From RGIG8785 sp045655245 (GTDB taxonomy: Bacteria; Bacillota; Clostridia; RGIG8785): a stretch of DNA of 18,254 bases. The stretch covers positions 1 through 18,254 of the forward strand of contig JAZOOX010000048.1 in NCBI GenBank assembly GCA_045655245.1, read 5' to 3'. The notes beneath the pieces were generated by a model that had not been told where the DNA came from, did no database searches, and saw only the letters and a list, made by a program, of their open reading frames with translations. Positions 7,020 to 15,046 of the stretch are shown here, in pieces (position 1 is the first letter of the stretch; every line of letters starts with the position of its first letter). Made by a program: the position numbers and the translations under genes.

Positions 7020-8210
7020 ATGTCTTGCAAGGTTTATGCAGATAACAGCGCAACGACGGCGGTCCGTCCCGAGGTCTTGGAAGTAATGCTTCCCTACCTT
7101 TCGGAGCAGTACGGAAATCCGTCCAGCATCTACGGATTGGGGCAAGCCGCTCATGCGGCGGTTCAGTCCGCCCGCGAGGAAGTTGCCGCCGCTCTGGGTG
7201 CAGACGCGAAAGAAATTTTCTTTACTGCCTGCGGTACCGAGTCGGATAACTGGGCCATTCGCGGCGCCGCTTACGCCAACCAATCCCGCGGCAAGCACAT
7301 CATCACATCTTCTATTGAACATCACGCTGTCCTGCATACCTGCAAACAGTTGGAAAAAGAAGGCTTTTCCGTGACCTACCTCCCGGTGGACGAGTATGGT
7401 CTGGTTTCGGTGGAAGATTTAAAAGCCGCCATTACCGATGAAACGGTTTTGGTAACCGTGATGATGGCGAATAACGAAATCGGCACTGTCGAACCCATTC
7501 GCGAACTTTGCGCCGTTGCCCATGAAGCAGGCGTGCTGTTCCACACCGATGCCGTTCAGGCCATTGGGCATATCCCTGTAAATGTCGCAGAATTGGGCGT
7601 AGACCTCCTTTCTCTTTCGGGGCATAAATTCCACGCCCCCAAAGGCGTTGGTGCGCTCTATGTACGAAAAGGAACCAAGATTGACACCTTTATGCAGGGC
7701 GGCGGTCAGGAAAGAAACCGCCGTGCGGGAACTGAAAATGTGGCGGGGATCGTTGCTTTGGGTAAGGCAATCACCCTGGCAGTAGAGGAACTTCCCGAAA
7801 CAGCAAAGCATCTGACCGCGCTTCGGGATAAGACCATCCGCGGCATTTTGGACAAGATCCCCTTTGCTCGATTGAACGGACATCCTGAAAAACGTTTGCC
7901 CGGTAGTGTCAATATCGGTTTTGAGTTTATCGAGGGTGAGTCGATTCTTTTGATGCTGGATATGAAGGGGATTGCTGCATCCAGCGGTTCTGCCTGCACT
8001 TCAGGCTCTTTGGACCCCTCTCATGTACTGTTGGCAATCGGTCTGCCCCATGAAAAAGCCCACGGCTCGGTACGGCTTTCCTATAGCCGCTATACCACCG
8101 AAGCGGACGTGGACTATATCTTAGAGACTTTACCGCCGATCATCCAGCGGCTAAGAGCCATGTCTCCCTTATACGAAGAATATGAAAGGAGCAAAAAAAA
8201 TGTACAGTGA
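7020..8210 (+). CDS. Cysteine desulfurase, NifS/IscS family
   Basis: 396 residues, a fold-type I PLP enzyme that takes sulfur from cysteine to form a persulfide, releasing alanine, and supplies it to Fe-S cluster and thio-modification pathways. The PLP lysine is Lys203 in SGHKFH, with His101 (SIEHHAV) stacking on the cofactor and HTDAVQ at 175-180. The catalytic cysteine is Cys326 in SGSACTSGS, the loop form typical of NifS/IscS rather than SufS. The ATG at 7020 has AGGAGG ten bases upstream (inside the end of galT); the TTG at 7011 lies too close to that site. The gene overlaps the scaffold gene behind it by 11 bases, so sulfur donor and scaffold are translationally linked. NifS versus IscS naming cannot be settled from sequence alone. 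Confidence 0.97.
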   Translation: MSCKVYADNSATTAVRPEVLEVMLPYLSEQYGNPSSIYGLGQAAHAAVQSAREEVAAALGADAKEIFFTACGTESDNWAIRGAAYANQSRGKHIITSSIEHHAVLHTCKQLEKEGFSVTYLPVDEYGLVSVEDLKAAITDETVLVTVMMANNEIGTVEPIRELCAVAHEAGVLFHTDAVQAIGHIPVNVAELGVDLLSLSGHKFHAPKGVGALYVRKGTKIDTFMQGGGQERNRRAGTENVAGIVALGKAITLAVEELPETAKHLTALRDKTIRGILDKIPFARLNGHPEKRLPGSVNIGFEFIEGESILLMLDMKGIAASSGSACTSGSLDPSHVLLAIGLPHEKAHGSVRLSYSRYTTEADVDYILETLPPIIQRLRAMSPLYEEYERSKKNVQ

Positions 8211-8631
8211 AAAAGTAATGGATCACTTTACCAATCCCCGCAATGTGGGCGAGATTCCCGATGCTGACGGCGTTGGCAACGTAGGAAACCCCAAGTGCGG
8301 TGACATTATGAAGATCTACTTAAAAATTGTAGATGACGTAATTGTTGATGCGAAGTTTAAAACCTTTGGCTGCGGTGCCGCCGTTGCAACCAGCAGTATG
8401 GCAACCGAGCTGGTCAAAGGCAAGACAGTTGCCGAAGCGTTAAAGCTGACCAATCAGGCAGTTGCCGAGGCGTTGGACGGATTACCGCCCGTCAAGATGC
8501 ACTGCTCGAACTTGGCAGAGGAGGGCATCAAGGCTGCAATTGCTGATTATTATCAGAAAACCGGCCGTTCCACAGACGAGATTTTTAAGTGTAGCGGTTG
8601 TTGCAGTAACTGTGATTGTCATCACGAGTGA
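8200..8631 (+). CDS. IscU/NifU-type Fe-S cluster scaffold with Cys-rich tail
   Basis: 143 residues. The protein assembles new Fe-S clusters with sulfur from the desulfurase encoded directly upstream and passes them to target proteins. The three cluster-binding cysteines are Cys33 (PKCGD, with Asp35), Cys58 (FGCGAA) and Cys102 (MHCSNL). It lacks the insertion characteristic of SufU. The C-terminus ends in an unusual cluster, Cys131, 134, 135, 138 and 140 followed by two His, which could hold an extra metal. The ATG at 8200 is chosen because AAAGGAG stands just upstream; the ATG at 8182 has no such site and would add a poorly fitting extension. A bidirectional terminator follows. Confidence 0.95.
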   Translation: MYSEKVMDHFTNPRNVGEIPDADGVGNVGNPKCGDIMKIYLKIVDDVIVDAKFKTFGCGAAVATSSMATELVKGKTVAEALKLTNQAVAEALDGLPPVKMHCSNLAEEGIKAAIADYYQKTGRSTDEIFKCSGCCSNCDCHHE

Positions 8632-8638
8632 GTAACAT

Positions 8639-8671
8639 AAAAGCGAGAAGCATTTTGCTTCTCGCTTTTTT
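8639..8671. terminator. Bidirectional terminator between iscU and the PBP gene
   Basis: A perfect 13-bp stem (8639-8651 with 8657-8669, loop ATTTT) has a six-T run on the plus strand and four T on the minus strand. It lies seven bases after the iscU stop and two bases beyond the stop of the convergent PBP gene, so it can end both transcripts. Confidence 0.9.
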
Positions 8672-8673
8672 AT

Positions 8674-10830
8674 TTATTCAGTTGGTTCTTCCACGGGTTG
8701 CGGCGATTCCTCGGGCAAATTGGCGGGAGGCGCATCACTTTCCGACTCGTTTTCGGGAACGGTTTGGTGGTTCAGCGGGCAGGTGTCCTCGGGAACGTTG
8801 CTCTTAGAAAAATAGGTGCTGACCGCTTTTGTTCCCTCGGGGTCATTGCGGCAGGCGTCGGTAGCAAGGAACCCGCTGACCGTGCAAGTCTCTGCCGAGA
8901 CCAGTCCGTTGGGACGTTTAAAGGATTGTGGGCTCAGATTTTTGTGGATTTCGCCCATTACATTGCGGAAGATCGTGATACAGGGATTGCCGATGGACCC
9001 GGGCAGGGGCGTGGGTTCGTCGTTGCCGAACCAGACAACGGCGGTATAACGGGGGGTGTATCCTGCAAACCAGCGGTCTTTTAAACTGTCGGTGGTACCT
9101 GTTTTTCCTGCAACTTCCCAGCTGTAGAATCCTGCACCGCCACCCGTACCGCCGTTAACAACCCCCTTTAAAAGATGGGTCATCAGGTAAGCGGTGGTTT
9201 CGCTCATTGCCACGTTGCGTTTGGGACGTTTTTCCAAAAGCACCTGTCCCGAGCTGTCACACACTTTGGTGTAGGTATAGGGGGCGGTGTAGACGCCCTC
9301 GTTTGCGAACGTAGCGTATGCGGCGGCCATTTCGGAAACGTGTACGCCGTCGGTCATGCCACCTAAGGATAAGGAACTAAGGTTTAAGTCACTGGAGATG
9401 TCACCGTTGCTTTCCACTCGCCGTTCTACCAGAGTGGTAATACCCAGTTTGTTTTTCAGGAAATTAAAGGAGTTTTCAACCCCCAGGGTCTGGCACAGGT
9501 TAACCGCCGCCAGATTGGAGGATTTTGCAACCGCCAACGAAACGGGGATATCCCCTAAAAACCCGCTGTAAGAGTTGCGGGGGGACCAACTGCCAATGGT
9601 AACAGGGGTGTCACTGACCACCGACGAAGAATGGATGGTACCATACTCTAACGCGGGGGCATACACCGCCAAGGGTTTAATGGATGAACCGGGCTGACGG
9701 GTTGTTTGTGTTGCGCGGTTTAGGACACGGTTTCCCGTCTTTTCGCCGATACCGCCGATGATCCCCACCAATGCGCCGCTTTCGTTGTCAATAATGGCGA
9801 CGGCAGACTGATAAGGATTCTCCGGGTCGGGCGATGCAGGGAAGTTGTCCATATTCTCGTAGTAGTTTTCGGCAATGTTTTGAATGGCGGGGTTGATGGT
9901 CGAATAGATCCTTAATCCGCCGTTGTAAAGCATCTTTTCTGCCATTGCTGCAGTAAACCCTGCTTCTTTTTGCAGGTCTTTCAGTACATCGTCGAATAGT
10001 TGGTCAGCAAAGTAGGACCGGCTGCCCGAAACGGGGGAACGGTTGGTTGAAAACTGCAGTTCTTCTTCCAGCGCCGATTCGTATTCTTCCTTTGAAATCA
10101 AGTTGTTCTCCAGCATTTTTGCAAGGACGACTTCTTGTTTCTCCTTGTTGGCTTCAGGGTTCAAGAACGGGTCATAACGGGAAGGATACTGGGTGATTCC
10201 CGCAATCGAAGCACACTCTGCCAAGGTCAATTCGTCCAGGTCTTTATCGAAATAAACCTTTGCGGCAGTGGTAACACCGTTGCAACGCTGACTCAGGTAA
10301 ATGGTGTTTAAGTAGTATTCTAAAATGACGTCTTTGGAGTAGTTCTTTTCCAGCGCCAGAGCGCGGAAGATCTCGGTCACTTTACGGGAAATCTTGGTTT
10401 CTTTTTCCTGGGTGACATTTTTGATCAACTGCTGGGTAATGGTACTTCCGCCAAAGGTATCACGGTAGCGGATGACTGTATTCACTGCCGCCAAAAAAGT
10501 GCGTTTAAAGTCAACCCCGGGATGGGTCCAAAACCGTTCGTCCTCGACTGCAATAAAAGCATCCTGCATATATTGCGGGATCTGGTCTAAGGGCGCCCAG
10601 ATACGGTTTTCATCCGCGAATAAGTACTCAACCTCGGTTTGTTCGCCCGTAGTGCTGTCGGTGGCATAAATGATGGTGGTCAGGTCCGCATCAAAGGACT
10701 CCAGACTCATTTTTAAAGCCGTTTGATAAATGGAATAACAATATACGCCGACGGCAATTGCCGCAACCAAAAGCAGTACGAAAGTCATCAGGAAAAAACT
10801 TTTGAAAAACTTTTTTGCATTTGTAGGCAT
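8674..10830 (-). CDS. Class A penicillin-binding protein (glycosyltransferase and transpeptidase)
   Basis: 718 residues. A single N-terminal membrane segment (about 9-35) anchors the enzyme outside the cell. The GT51 glycosyltransferase domain has EDERFWTHPGVD (96-107, catalytic Glu96) and GGSTITQQL (127-135) and polymerises lipid II into glycan strands. The transpeptidase domain has the SxxK box (Ser382-Lys385), SxN (Ser437-Asn439) and KTG (Lys576-Gly578), so both activities look intact. The C-terminal ~35 residues are a Pro/Glu-rich tail of low complexity. The ATG at 10830 is preceded by GGAGGTGG. The gene is monocistronic, convergent with iscU and divergent from the lipoprotein gene. Family assignment is certain; the exact paralogue (PbpA/PonA, PBP1-like) is not. 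Confidence 0.96.
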   Translation of the reverse strand: MPTNAKKFFKSFFLMTFVLLLVAAIAVGVYCYSIYQTALKMSLESFDADLTTIIYATDSTTGEQTEVEYLFADENRIWAPLDQIPQYMQDAFIAVEDERFWTHPGVDFKRTFLAAVNTVIRYRDTFGGSTITQQLIKNVTQEKETKISRKVTEIFRALALEKNYSKDVILEYYLNTIYLSQRCNGVTTAAKVYFDKDLDELTLAECASIAGITQYPSRYDPFLNPEANKEKQEVVLAKMLENNLISKEEYESALEEELQFSTNRSPVSGSRSYFADQLFDDVLKDLQKEAGFTAAMAEKMLYNGGLRIYSTINPAIQNIAENYYENMDNFPASPDPENPYQSAVAIIDNESGALVGIIGGIGEKTGNRVLNRATQTTRQPGSSIKPLAVYAPALEYGTIHSSSVVSDTPVTIGSWSPRNSYSGFLGDIPVSLAVAKSSNLAAVNLCQTLGVENSFNFLKNKLGITTLVERRVESNGDISSDLNLSSLSLGGMTDGVHVSEMAAAYATFANEGVYTAPYTYTKVCDSSGQVLLEKRPKRNVAMSETTAYLMTHLLKGVVNGGTGGGAGFYSWEVAGKTGTTDSLKDRWFAGYTPRYTAVVWFGNDEPTPLPGSIGNPCITIFRNVMGEIHKNLSPQSFKRPNGLVSAETCTVSGFLATDACRNDPEGTKAVSTYFSKSNVPEDTCPLNHQTVPENESESDAPPANLPEESPQPVEEPTE

Positions 10831-10849
10831 AGTTCCACCTCCAACCTAC

Positions 10850-10855
10850 ATTATA
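10850..10855 (-). promoter_or_regulatory. Probable -10 box of the PBP gene
   Basis: TATAAT on the minus strand lies 20 bases before the PBP start codon, so the leader would begin almost at the GGAGGTGG site. No good -35 box stands 16-18 bases upstream, so this is tentative. Confidence 0.35.
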
Positions 10856-10906
10856 TTCAAAAAACATTAAGAAAGTATTACAAAAAAGAAAAAGGTAGAA
10901 AAAGTA

Positions 10907-10912
10907 TATAAT
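10907..10912 (+). promoter_or_regulatory. Probable -10 box of the lipoprotein gene
   Basis: TATAAT on the plus strand lies 36 bases before the lipoprotein start, in the A/T-rich divergent region shared with the PBP gene. A matching -35 box is not visible, so the promoter may be weak or use an activator or another sigma factor. Confidence 0.35.
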
Positions 10913-10948
10913 TGAAGCAATTTCCCATACTAAACCCGAGGTGAGTTT

Positions 10949-11416
10949 ATGAAACGATTGGGGGTAGTATTCCTAACGGTCGTACTCCTTGCAGGGTGCG
11001 GGAAAGCATCGGAGGAGCAACCTGCATTGGTGCAAAACGTGGGACAGCGCAAGGTGGTATTAAACGAGGTTTATCTTGCGTGTGACCATAATTATACCAT
11101 CGGAACGGTGGAACGGCCGGGGAGCGAAACCAAAGCGGACTTGGAAAAAATATATCAGGATTTCGAGGAAATCACTTTCAGCACCGAGGAAGCCAGACTG
11201 ACACGCTATAAAAAAGGCAAGTGCGACGGGCATGTTCTGTTTCGCAGTTACCGCGGGAAAATCGGCGTGTTTAAAGAGAATAACGGCGCTTTAATGGATG
11301 TGCTGGACGTTCCCTTGTCCACCTTACCCAACGAAGATCAACGAAAATTAAAAGAAGGCGTGTCCGTTTTCGGGAACGAAGAGCGGGCAGCCTTCTTAGA
11401 CGATTTCGAGACTTAG
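10949..11416 (+). CDS. Small lipoprotein with BofC C-terminal-like domain
   Basis: 155 residues. A lipoprotein signal peptide ends in the lipobox LLAG-Cys17, so the mature protein should be tethered to the outer face of the membrane. The rest has the layout of BofC C-terminal domains in Clostridia: a VYLACDHNY strand, a central acidic segment, FRSYRGKIGVFKEN, then LSTLPNEDQRKLKEGVSVFGNEER and a final LDDFE. BofC in Bacillus restrains the SpoIVB protease in the sigma-K checkpoint, but most clostridial relatives are unstudied, so a role in sporulation is only a suggestion. GAGGTGA precedes the ATG. It is divergent from the class A PBP gene (118 bases apart) and its stop codon interlocks with that of rqcH. 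Domain recognition is from pattern memory, moderate confidence. Confidence 0.8.
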   Translation: MKRLGVVFLTVVLLAGCGKASEEQPALVQNVGQRKVVLNEVYLACDHNYTIGTVERPGSETKADLEKIYQDFEEITFSTEEARLTRYKKGKCDGHVLFRSYRGKIGVFKENNGALMDVLDVPLSTLPNEDQRKLKEGVSVFGNEERAAFLDDFET

Positions 11417-13179
11417 CAGTCTTTTAACTTTTCGGTAAATTCCTCGTCAGGAGTAACGTAGAGGGTGTGATAATGGTCGTAAATAACCATTCCGGGTTTA
11501 GCGCCCGCGGGCTTTCTAACATTCTTGACGGCAGTAAAGTCTACGGGTACATTGGATGAAGTCCCCGCCTTGCTGTAAAAGGCGGCGATCATTGCCGCTT
11601 CAAACAGCGTTTGCTGCGGGACTTCCTTGCCGTTTGACTTGATCAGGGTATGGGAACCGGGAATGTTTTTGGTGTGGAACCAGACATCTTCCGCGCGGCT
11701 TAATTTCAACGTCACATAATCATTTTGGCGGTTGTTTCGCCCCGTCAGAATAGTAAATCCGTCCGAGCTGACAAACCGCATCGGCTCGCTGGTCCGGGAT
11801 GCCTGACGTTTTTTTCCTGCGGTGTGCTTTAAATACCCCTGTTCTTGCAGTTCCTCTCTGATTTCCCCGATCTCGGCAGGGGTGGAGGCACGGGATAAAG
11901 CATCAAAAACACTTTCCAAATAGGCGGTTTCTTCCAAATTCCGGCGTTTCTGTTCAGCCAATGCAATTTCGGCATTTTTTGCTTTATTATATCGTTTATA
12001 ATACTGCTGGGCGTTTTGCGAAGGCGTTTTTTGCGGGTCTAAGGAAACGGTCATTTCCCCGCCGTTTTCCGCATAGTAATTGGGGAGGACAACCTCGCTG
12101 ACACCCGCAGGGATGCAGTAAAGGTTTGCAATCAGCAGGTCACCGCAGATTTTCAGCTGTTCCCGATTTTCCAGTTCCAACGCGGTTTCTTCGTACAGTT
12201 TTTCTTTTTTGCGGCATCGTTCCAAATGATTGGTCAGTACATGTAAAATGGTGGCAGACCGCTGGCGCATACGCTCGGTGCGGTCCCGCAGTCGGAAAAA
12301 TTCACCCATTGCCAGACTCAGTGTTTCCGCAGGCTGAACCCCTGCGTTGTTGCCATATTGGCGAATCTCGGTGGGGGCGTAGTCCATGGGTTTTCCGCTT
12401 TTGGGGTCTAAGATGACGCAGGGGGAAAAACGTCCTTTTTTTATCTGGTCAAAGTATTCGGCGCAACTCTCGGCAAGACGTTTTTTCCAACCTTCCGAAG
12501 CTTCGCAAAGGCGGGTCGCCGTCTGACCGAAGGTGCGATAGGTGAGTTCCCTTGCCAGTAAGGGGCTGACGCCTAAAAAACGGTTTAAAAGTACCTTGTG
12601 AACAGGGGTGTCGCCTTCTTCGGCGTGAAACACATCCAAAAAGTCCTCGGCGGTGCATTGGGTGGGATCGATCTTATCCTGCTTGGGGGGGAGTTCGTAC
12701 TCCAATCCGGGGAGAATCTGCCGCACACTGCTGACCGAAAAATCTACCCGTTTGACGGCATCCAGCACTTTCCCCTGGGAAGAAACCAAAATCAGGTTGC
12801 TGTGCCGTCCCATAATTTCGGCATAAAGATGCTTTTGGGTCAGATCCCCCAACTCGTCATAACTTTCTGCCGTCAGACAAATCACCCGCTCCAGCCGGGG
12901 CTGGGAAAAAGAAAGCACCTTGGCACCGCCCAGGTGCTTTCGTAAAAACATACAAAAAGCAGGGGCAGTAAGCGGATTTTCTTTTTGATCGTCGGTCAGG
13001 TGTACCCGGGGCATCGATGAATTAGCGCTTAAAACCAAGGTGTGGTTTTTTCCGTTATTGCGGATCACCAGTCGAATTTCGTCAGATTCGGGCTGATGAA
13101 TCTTATCTATTTTTCCTCCTGCAAGGACCTGATTCAGTTCCCGGACCATACAAGCGGTGGAAACGCCGTCAAAAGGCAT
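11413..13179 (-). CDS. rqcH: NFACT family protein RqcH (ribosome quality control, Ala-tailing)
   Basis: 588 residues, full length. RqcH binds stalled 50S subunits and recruits tRNA-Ala to add C-terminal alanine tails that mark the nascent chain for degradation; older names are FbpA or fibronectin-binding protein. The N-terminal NFACT-N domain starts with MPFDGVSTACMVRELN and contains YAEIMGRHSNLIL. A charged helical middle (about 310-450) is the expected coiled coil. The C-terminal NFACT-R domain includes DVWFHTKNIPGSHTLI and the final HYHTLYVTPDE. At the position of the Asp-Arg pair needed for tRNA binding in Bacillus (97-98) this protein has Glu97-Arg98. GGAGG precedes the ATG at 13179. Its promoter is unclear; a TATACT at 13251-13246 with weak TTGCAT at 13274-13269 is the best candidate. 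Confidence 0.95.
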   Translation of the reverse strand: MPFDGVSTACMVRELNQVLAGGKIDKIHQPESDEIRLVIRNNGKNHTLVLSANSSMPRVHLTDDQKENPLTAPAFCMFLRKHLGGAKVLSFSQPRLERVICLTAESYDELGDLTQKHLYAEIMGRHSNLILVSSQGKVLDAVKRVDFSVSSVRQILPGLEYELPPKQDKIDPTQCTAEDFLDVFHAEEGDTPVHKVLLNRFLGVSPLLARELTYRTFGQTATRLCEASEGWKKRLAESCAEYFDQIKKGRFSPCVILDPKSGKPMDYAPTEIRQYGNNAGVQPAETLSLAMGEFFRLRDRTERMRQRSATILHVLTNHLERCRKKEKLYEETALELENREQLKICGDLLIANLYCIPAGVSEVVLPNYYAENGGEMTVSLDPQKTPSQNAQQYYKRYNKAKNAEIALAEQKRRNLEETAYLESVFDALSRASTPAEIGEIREELQEQGYLKHTAGKKRQASRTSEPMRFVSSDGFTILTGRNNRQNDYVTLKLSRAEDVWFHTKNIPGSHTLIKSNGKEVPQQTLFEAAMIAAFYSKAGTSSNVPVDFTAVKNVRKPAGAKPGMVIYDHYHTLYVTPDEEFTEKLKDC

Positions 13180-13208
13180 AAAAAAACCTCCAAATCTTAA
13201 AAAAACTA

Positions 13209-13237
13209 TTTACTTATTTGTAAATTTTGTATATAAT
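13209..13237 (+). promoter_or_regulatory. Probable promoter of the yicC-remA-gmk-rpoZ unit
   Basis: TTTACT (13209-13214) and TATAAT (13232-13237) are spaced by 17 bases. The start of transcription would be near 13244, giving a ~50-base leader before yicC with AAAAGGAG just ahead of the ATG. It lies in the 115-base divergent region shared with rqcH. Confidence 0.65.
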
Positions 13238-13294
13238 TAATAATAAGTATACACGAAATATCTTCGGAATGCAAATGAAAAAAGGAGAAAACCT

Positions 13295-14170
13295 ATGGTT
13301 AAGAGTATGACCGGCTACGGCAGATGCGAGAATCTGACCCGCGGCAAGAAGATAACCGTTGAAATCAAATCGGTCAACCATCGCTATTTGGACCTGGCTG
13401 TCAAATTGCACAACAGTTATGCGTTTTTGGAAGACCGCATTAAAAAAGAAGTTCAAAAAAGTGTTTCCCGCGGGAAGGTGGATGTGTATCTTCATATCGA
13501 AAACCAGCAGGGAGACAAGAGCATTTCCTTGAACGAACCTTTTGCCCGTAGTTATTGTGAAGCGCTCCGCCAACTGAAGAAAAAGCTTTCCCTCTCAGGG
13601 AAAATAGACGTTGCACTGTTGGCTCGGAATAACGAGATCTTCCAATACCAAAAACCCGAAGAGGACCCCGAGGTCCTTTGGGCGGATGTAAAAGAAGCTC
13701 TGGATGCCGCATTGGCAGACTTCGTTTCCATGCGCGGTCGGGAAGGGGAGCGCCTTGCTGCTGATTTGACCGAACGGGGTGCCGCCATCTTAAAAGTAGT
13801 TGAACAGATTGAAAGGGAAAACCCCCGCATCGTTCAGGAGTACGAAGGGCGTTTGTCTGAAAAGATTCGCGAGGTGCTCGGGGATACCCAGATGGACGAG
13901 TCCCGTATACTGACCGAAGTGGCGATCTTTGCCGACCGTGTCTCTTTTAATGAAGAAGTGGTACGGTTAAAGAGCCATTTCAAAGAACTGGAAAACCTGC
14001 TGGCACAGACCGAGCCGGTAGGCCGTAAACTGGATTTCTTAATTCAGGAGATGAACCGTGAAATCAATACAACCGGCTCGAAATGTAACGATATTGCAGT
14101 TTCGAGACTGGTGGTTGATGTAAAAGCGGAACTGGAAAAAATCCGCGAACAGATACAAAACATTGAATGA
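13295..14170 (+). CDS. yicC: YicC family endoribonuclease
   Basis: 291 residues, the usual length of YicC/YloC proteins. The start MVKSMTGYGR and IEIKSVNHRYLDL-like region (IEIKSVNHRY is VEIKSVNHRY here) are family hallmarks, and the C-terminal half (about 207-291) has the DUF1732 signature with DESRILTEVAIFADRV, RKLDFLIQEMNREINTTGSK and a final LEKIREQIQNIE. The enzyme cleaves single-stranded RNA and takes part in small RNA and mRNA turnover in the cytoplasm. AAAAGGAG precedes the ATG. It is first in a compact group: remA starts 11 bases after its stop. Assignment is firm, the RNA targets in this organism unknown. Confidence 0.96.
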   Translation: MVKSMTGYGRCENLTRGKKITVEIKSVNHRYLDLAVKLHNSYAFLEDRIKKEVQKSVSRGKVDVYLHIENQQGDKSISLNEPFARSYCEALRQLKKKLSLSGKIDVALLARNNEIFQYQKPEEDPEVLWADVKEALDAALADFVSMRGREGERLAADLTERGAAILKVVEQIERENPRIVQEYEGRLSEKIREVLGDTQMDESRILTEVAIFADRVSFNEEVVRLKSHFKELENLLAQTEPVGRKLDFLIQEMNREINTTGSKCNDIAVSRLVVDVKAELEKIREQIQNIE

Positions 14171-14181
14171 CGGAGGACAAC

Positions 14182-14448
14182 ATGAAACTTATCAACATTG
14201 GATTCGGAAACATTGTATCAGCCAACCGCTTGATTGCTATCGTCGGCCCTGAATCGGCACCCATCAAGCGCATCATCCAGGATGCCCGTGACCGCGGTTT
14301 TTTGATCGACGCTACATACGGTCGTCGTACCCGTGCCGTTCTGATTGCGGACAGCGGACATGTCATCCTTTCGGCGGTGCAGCCCGAAACGGTTGCAAAC
14401 CGACTGACGGTCAAGGATGCGGAAACGGAGTCTGCCGATGAAGAATAA
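14182..14448 (+). CDS. remA: RemA-type DNA-binding regulator (DUF370)
   Basis: 88 residues. RemA in Bacillus subtilis is an oligomeric DNA-binding activator of extracellular matrix and osmoprotection genes; in Clostridia its targets are mostly unknown. The family marks are MKLINIGFGNIVSANRLIAIV at the start, the PIKRIIQDAR helix and the TYGRRTRAV motif with Arg48, Arg49 and Arg51, together with Arg16 the likely DNA-contact residues. The C-terminal ~15 residues are an acidic tail. The ATG at 14182 is preferred over 14167 because CGGAGG (14171-14176) precedes it. Its last 11 bases overlap the start of gmk, so the two are likely translationally coupled. Confidence 0.95.
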   Translation: MKLINIGFGNIVSANRLIAIVGPESAPIKRIIQDARDRGFLIDATYGRRTRAVLIADSGHVILSAVQPETVANRLTVKDAETESADEE

Positions 14449-15046
14449 AGGTGTACTGTTGGTCGTGTCCGGACCTTCGGGAGTTGGCAAAGGAACCGTT
14501 TGCCGGGAGTTTTTGGAAAAGCATCCCGACGTTTTCTTTTCGGTCTCTGCAACCACCCGTCCTATGCGGAATATTGACGTAGACGGTGTTACTTACTATT
14601 TTAAAACCGCAGAAGAATTTGAAGATATGGTTCGTACCGATGCGTTTTTGGAACATGCTTCTTTTTGCGGTAATCGTTACGGTACCCCCAAAGCACCGGT
14701 TTTGGAACGGATTGAAAAAGGGACCAGCGTTCTTTTGGAGATCGATGTTCAAGGGGCTTTGATGGTCAAAGAGAATTATCCCGATGCGGTTTTGGTATTC
14801 ATTCTTCCCCCGTCCTTAAAGGCGTTGGAAGAGCGTCTGCGCAATCGCGGTACCGAAACCGAAGAGAAAATCCGAGAACGGATGACCCAGTATCAGCGGG
14901 AGTTTGAAAAAGCACCCGCATATCAATACTTGCTGATTAATGACGACCTTTCGGTTGCTGTTTCTGACCTGGAAGCGATCCTTCGCGCCGAACAGATGCA
15001 GACCGAGCGTTGTCAAGAAATATTAGAGGAGGTTTTACAAAAATGA
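14438..15046 (+). CDS. gmk: Guanylate kinase
   Basis: 202 residues. It phosphorylates GMP to GDP with ATP in the cytoplasm. The P-loop is GPSGVGKGT (12-20). The GMP-binding region has SATTRPMR (37-44) and DGVTYYF (49-55), followed by NRYGTP (79-84) and LLEIDVQGA (99-107). Where most family members have Gly-Glu before the VDG motif, this one has Ile46-Asp47; Asp may still hold the guanine base. The ATG at 14438 is favoured by ACGGAG at 14425-14430; the ATG at 14417 is closely preceded only by AAGG at no useful distance. It overlaps remA by 11 bases and rpoZ by four (ATGA). Confidence 0.96.
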   Translation: MKNKGVLLVVSGPSGVGKGTVCREFLEKHPDVFFSVSATTRPMRNIDVDGVTYYFKTAEEFEDMVRTDAFLEHASFCGNRYGTPKAPVLERIEKGTSVLLEIDVQGALMVKENYPDAVLVFILPPSLKALEERLRNRGTETEEKIRERMTQYQREFEKAPAYQYLLINDDLSVAVSDLEAILRAEQMQTERCQEILEEVLQK

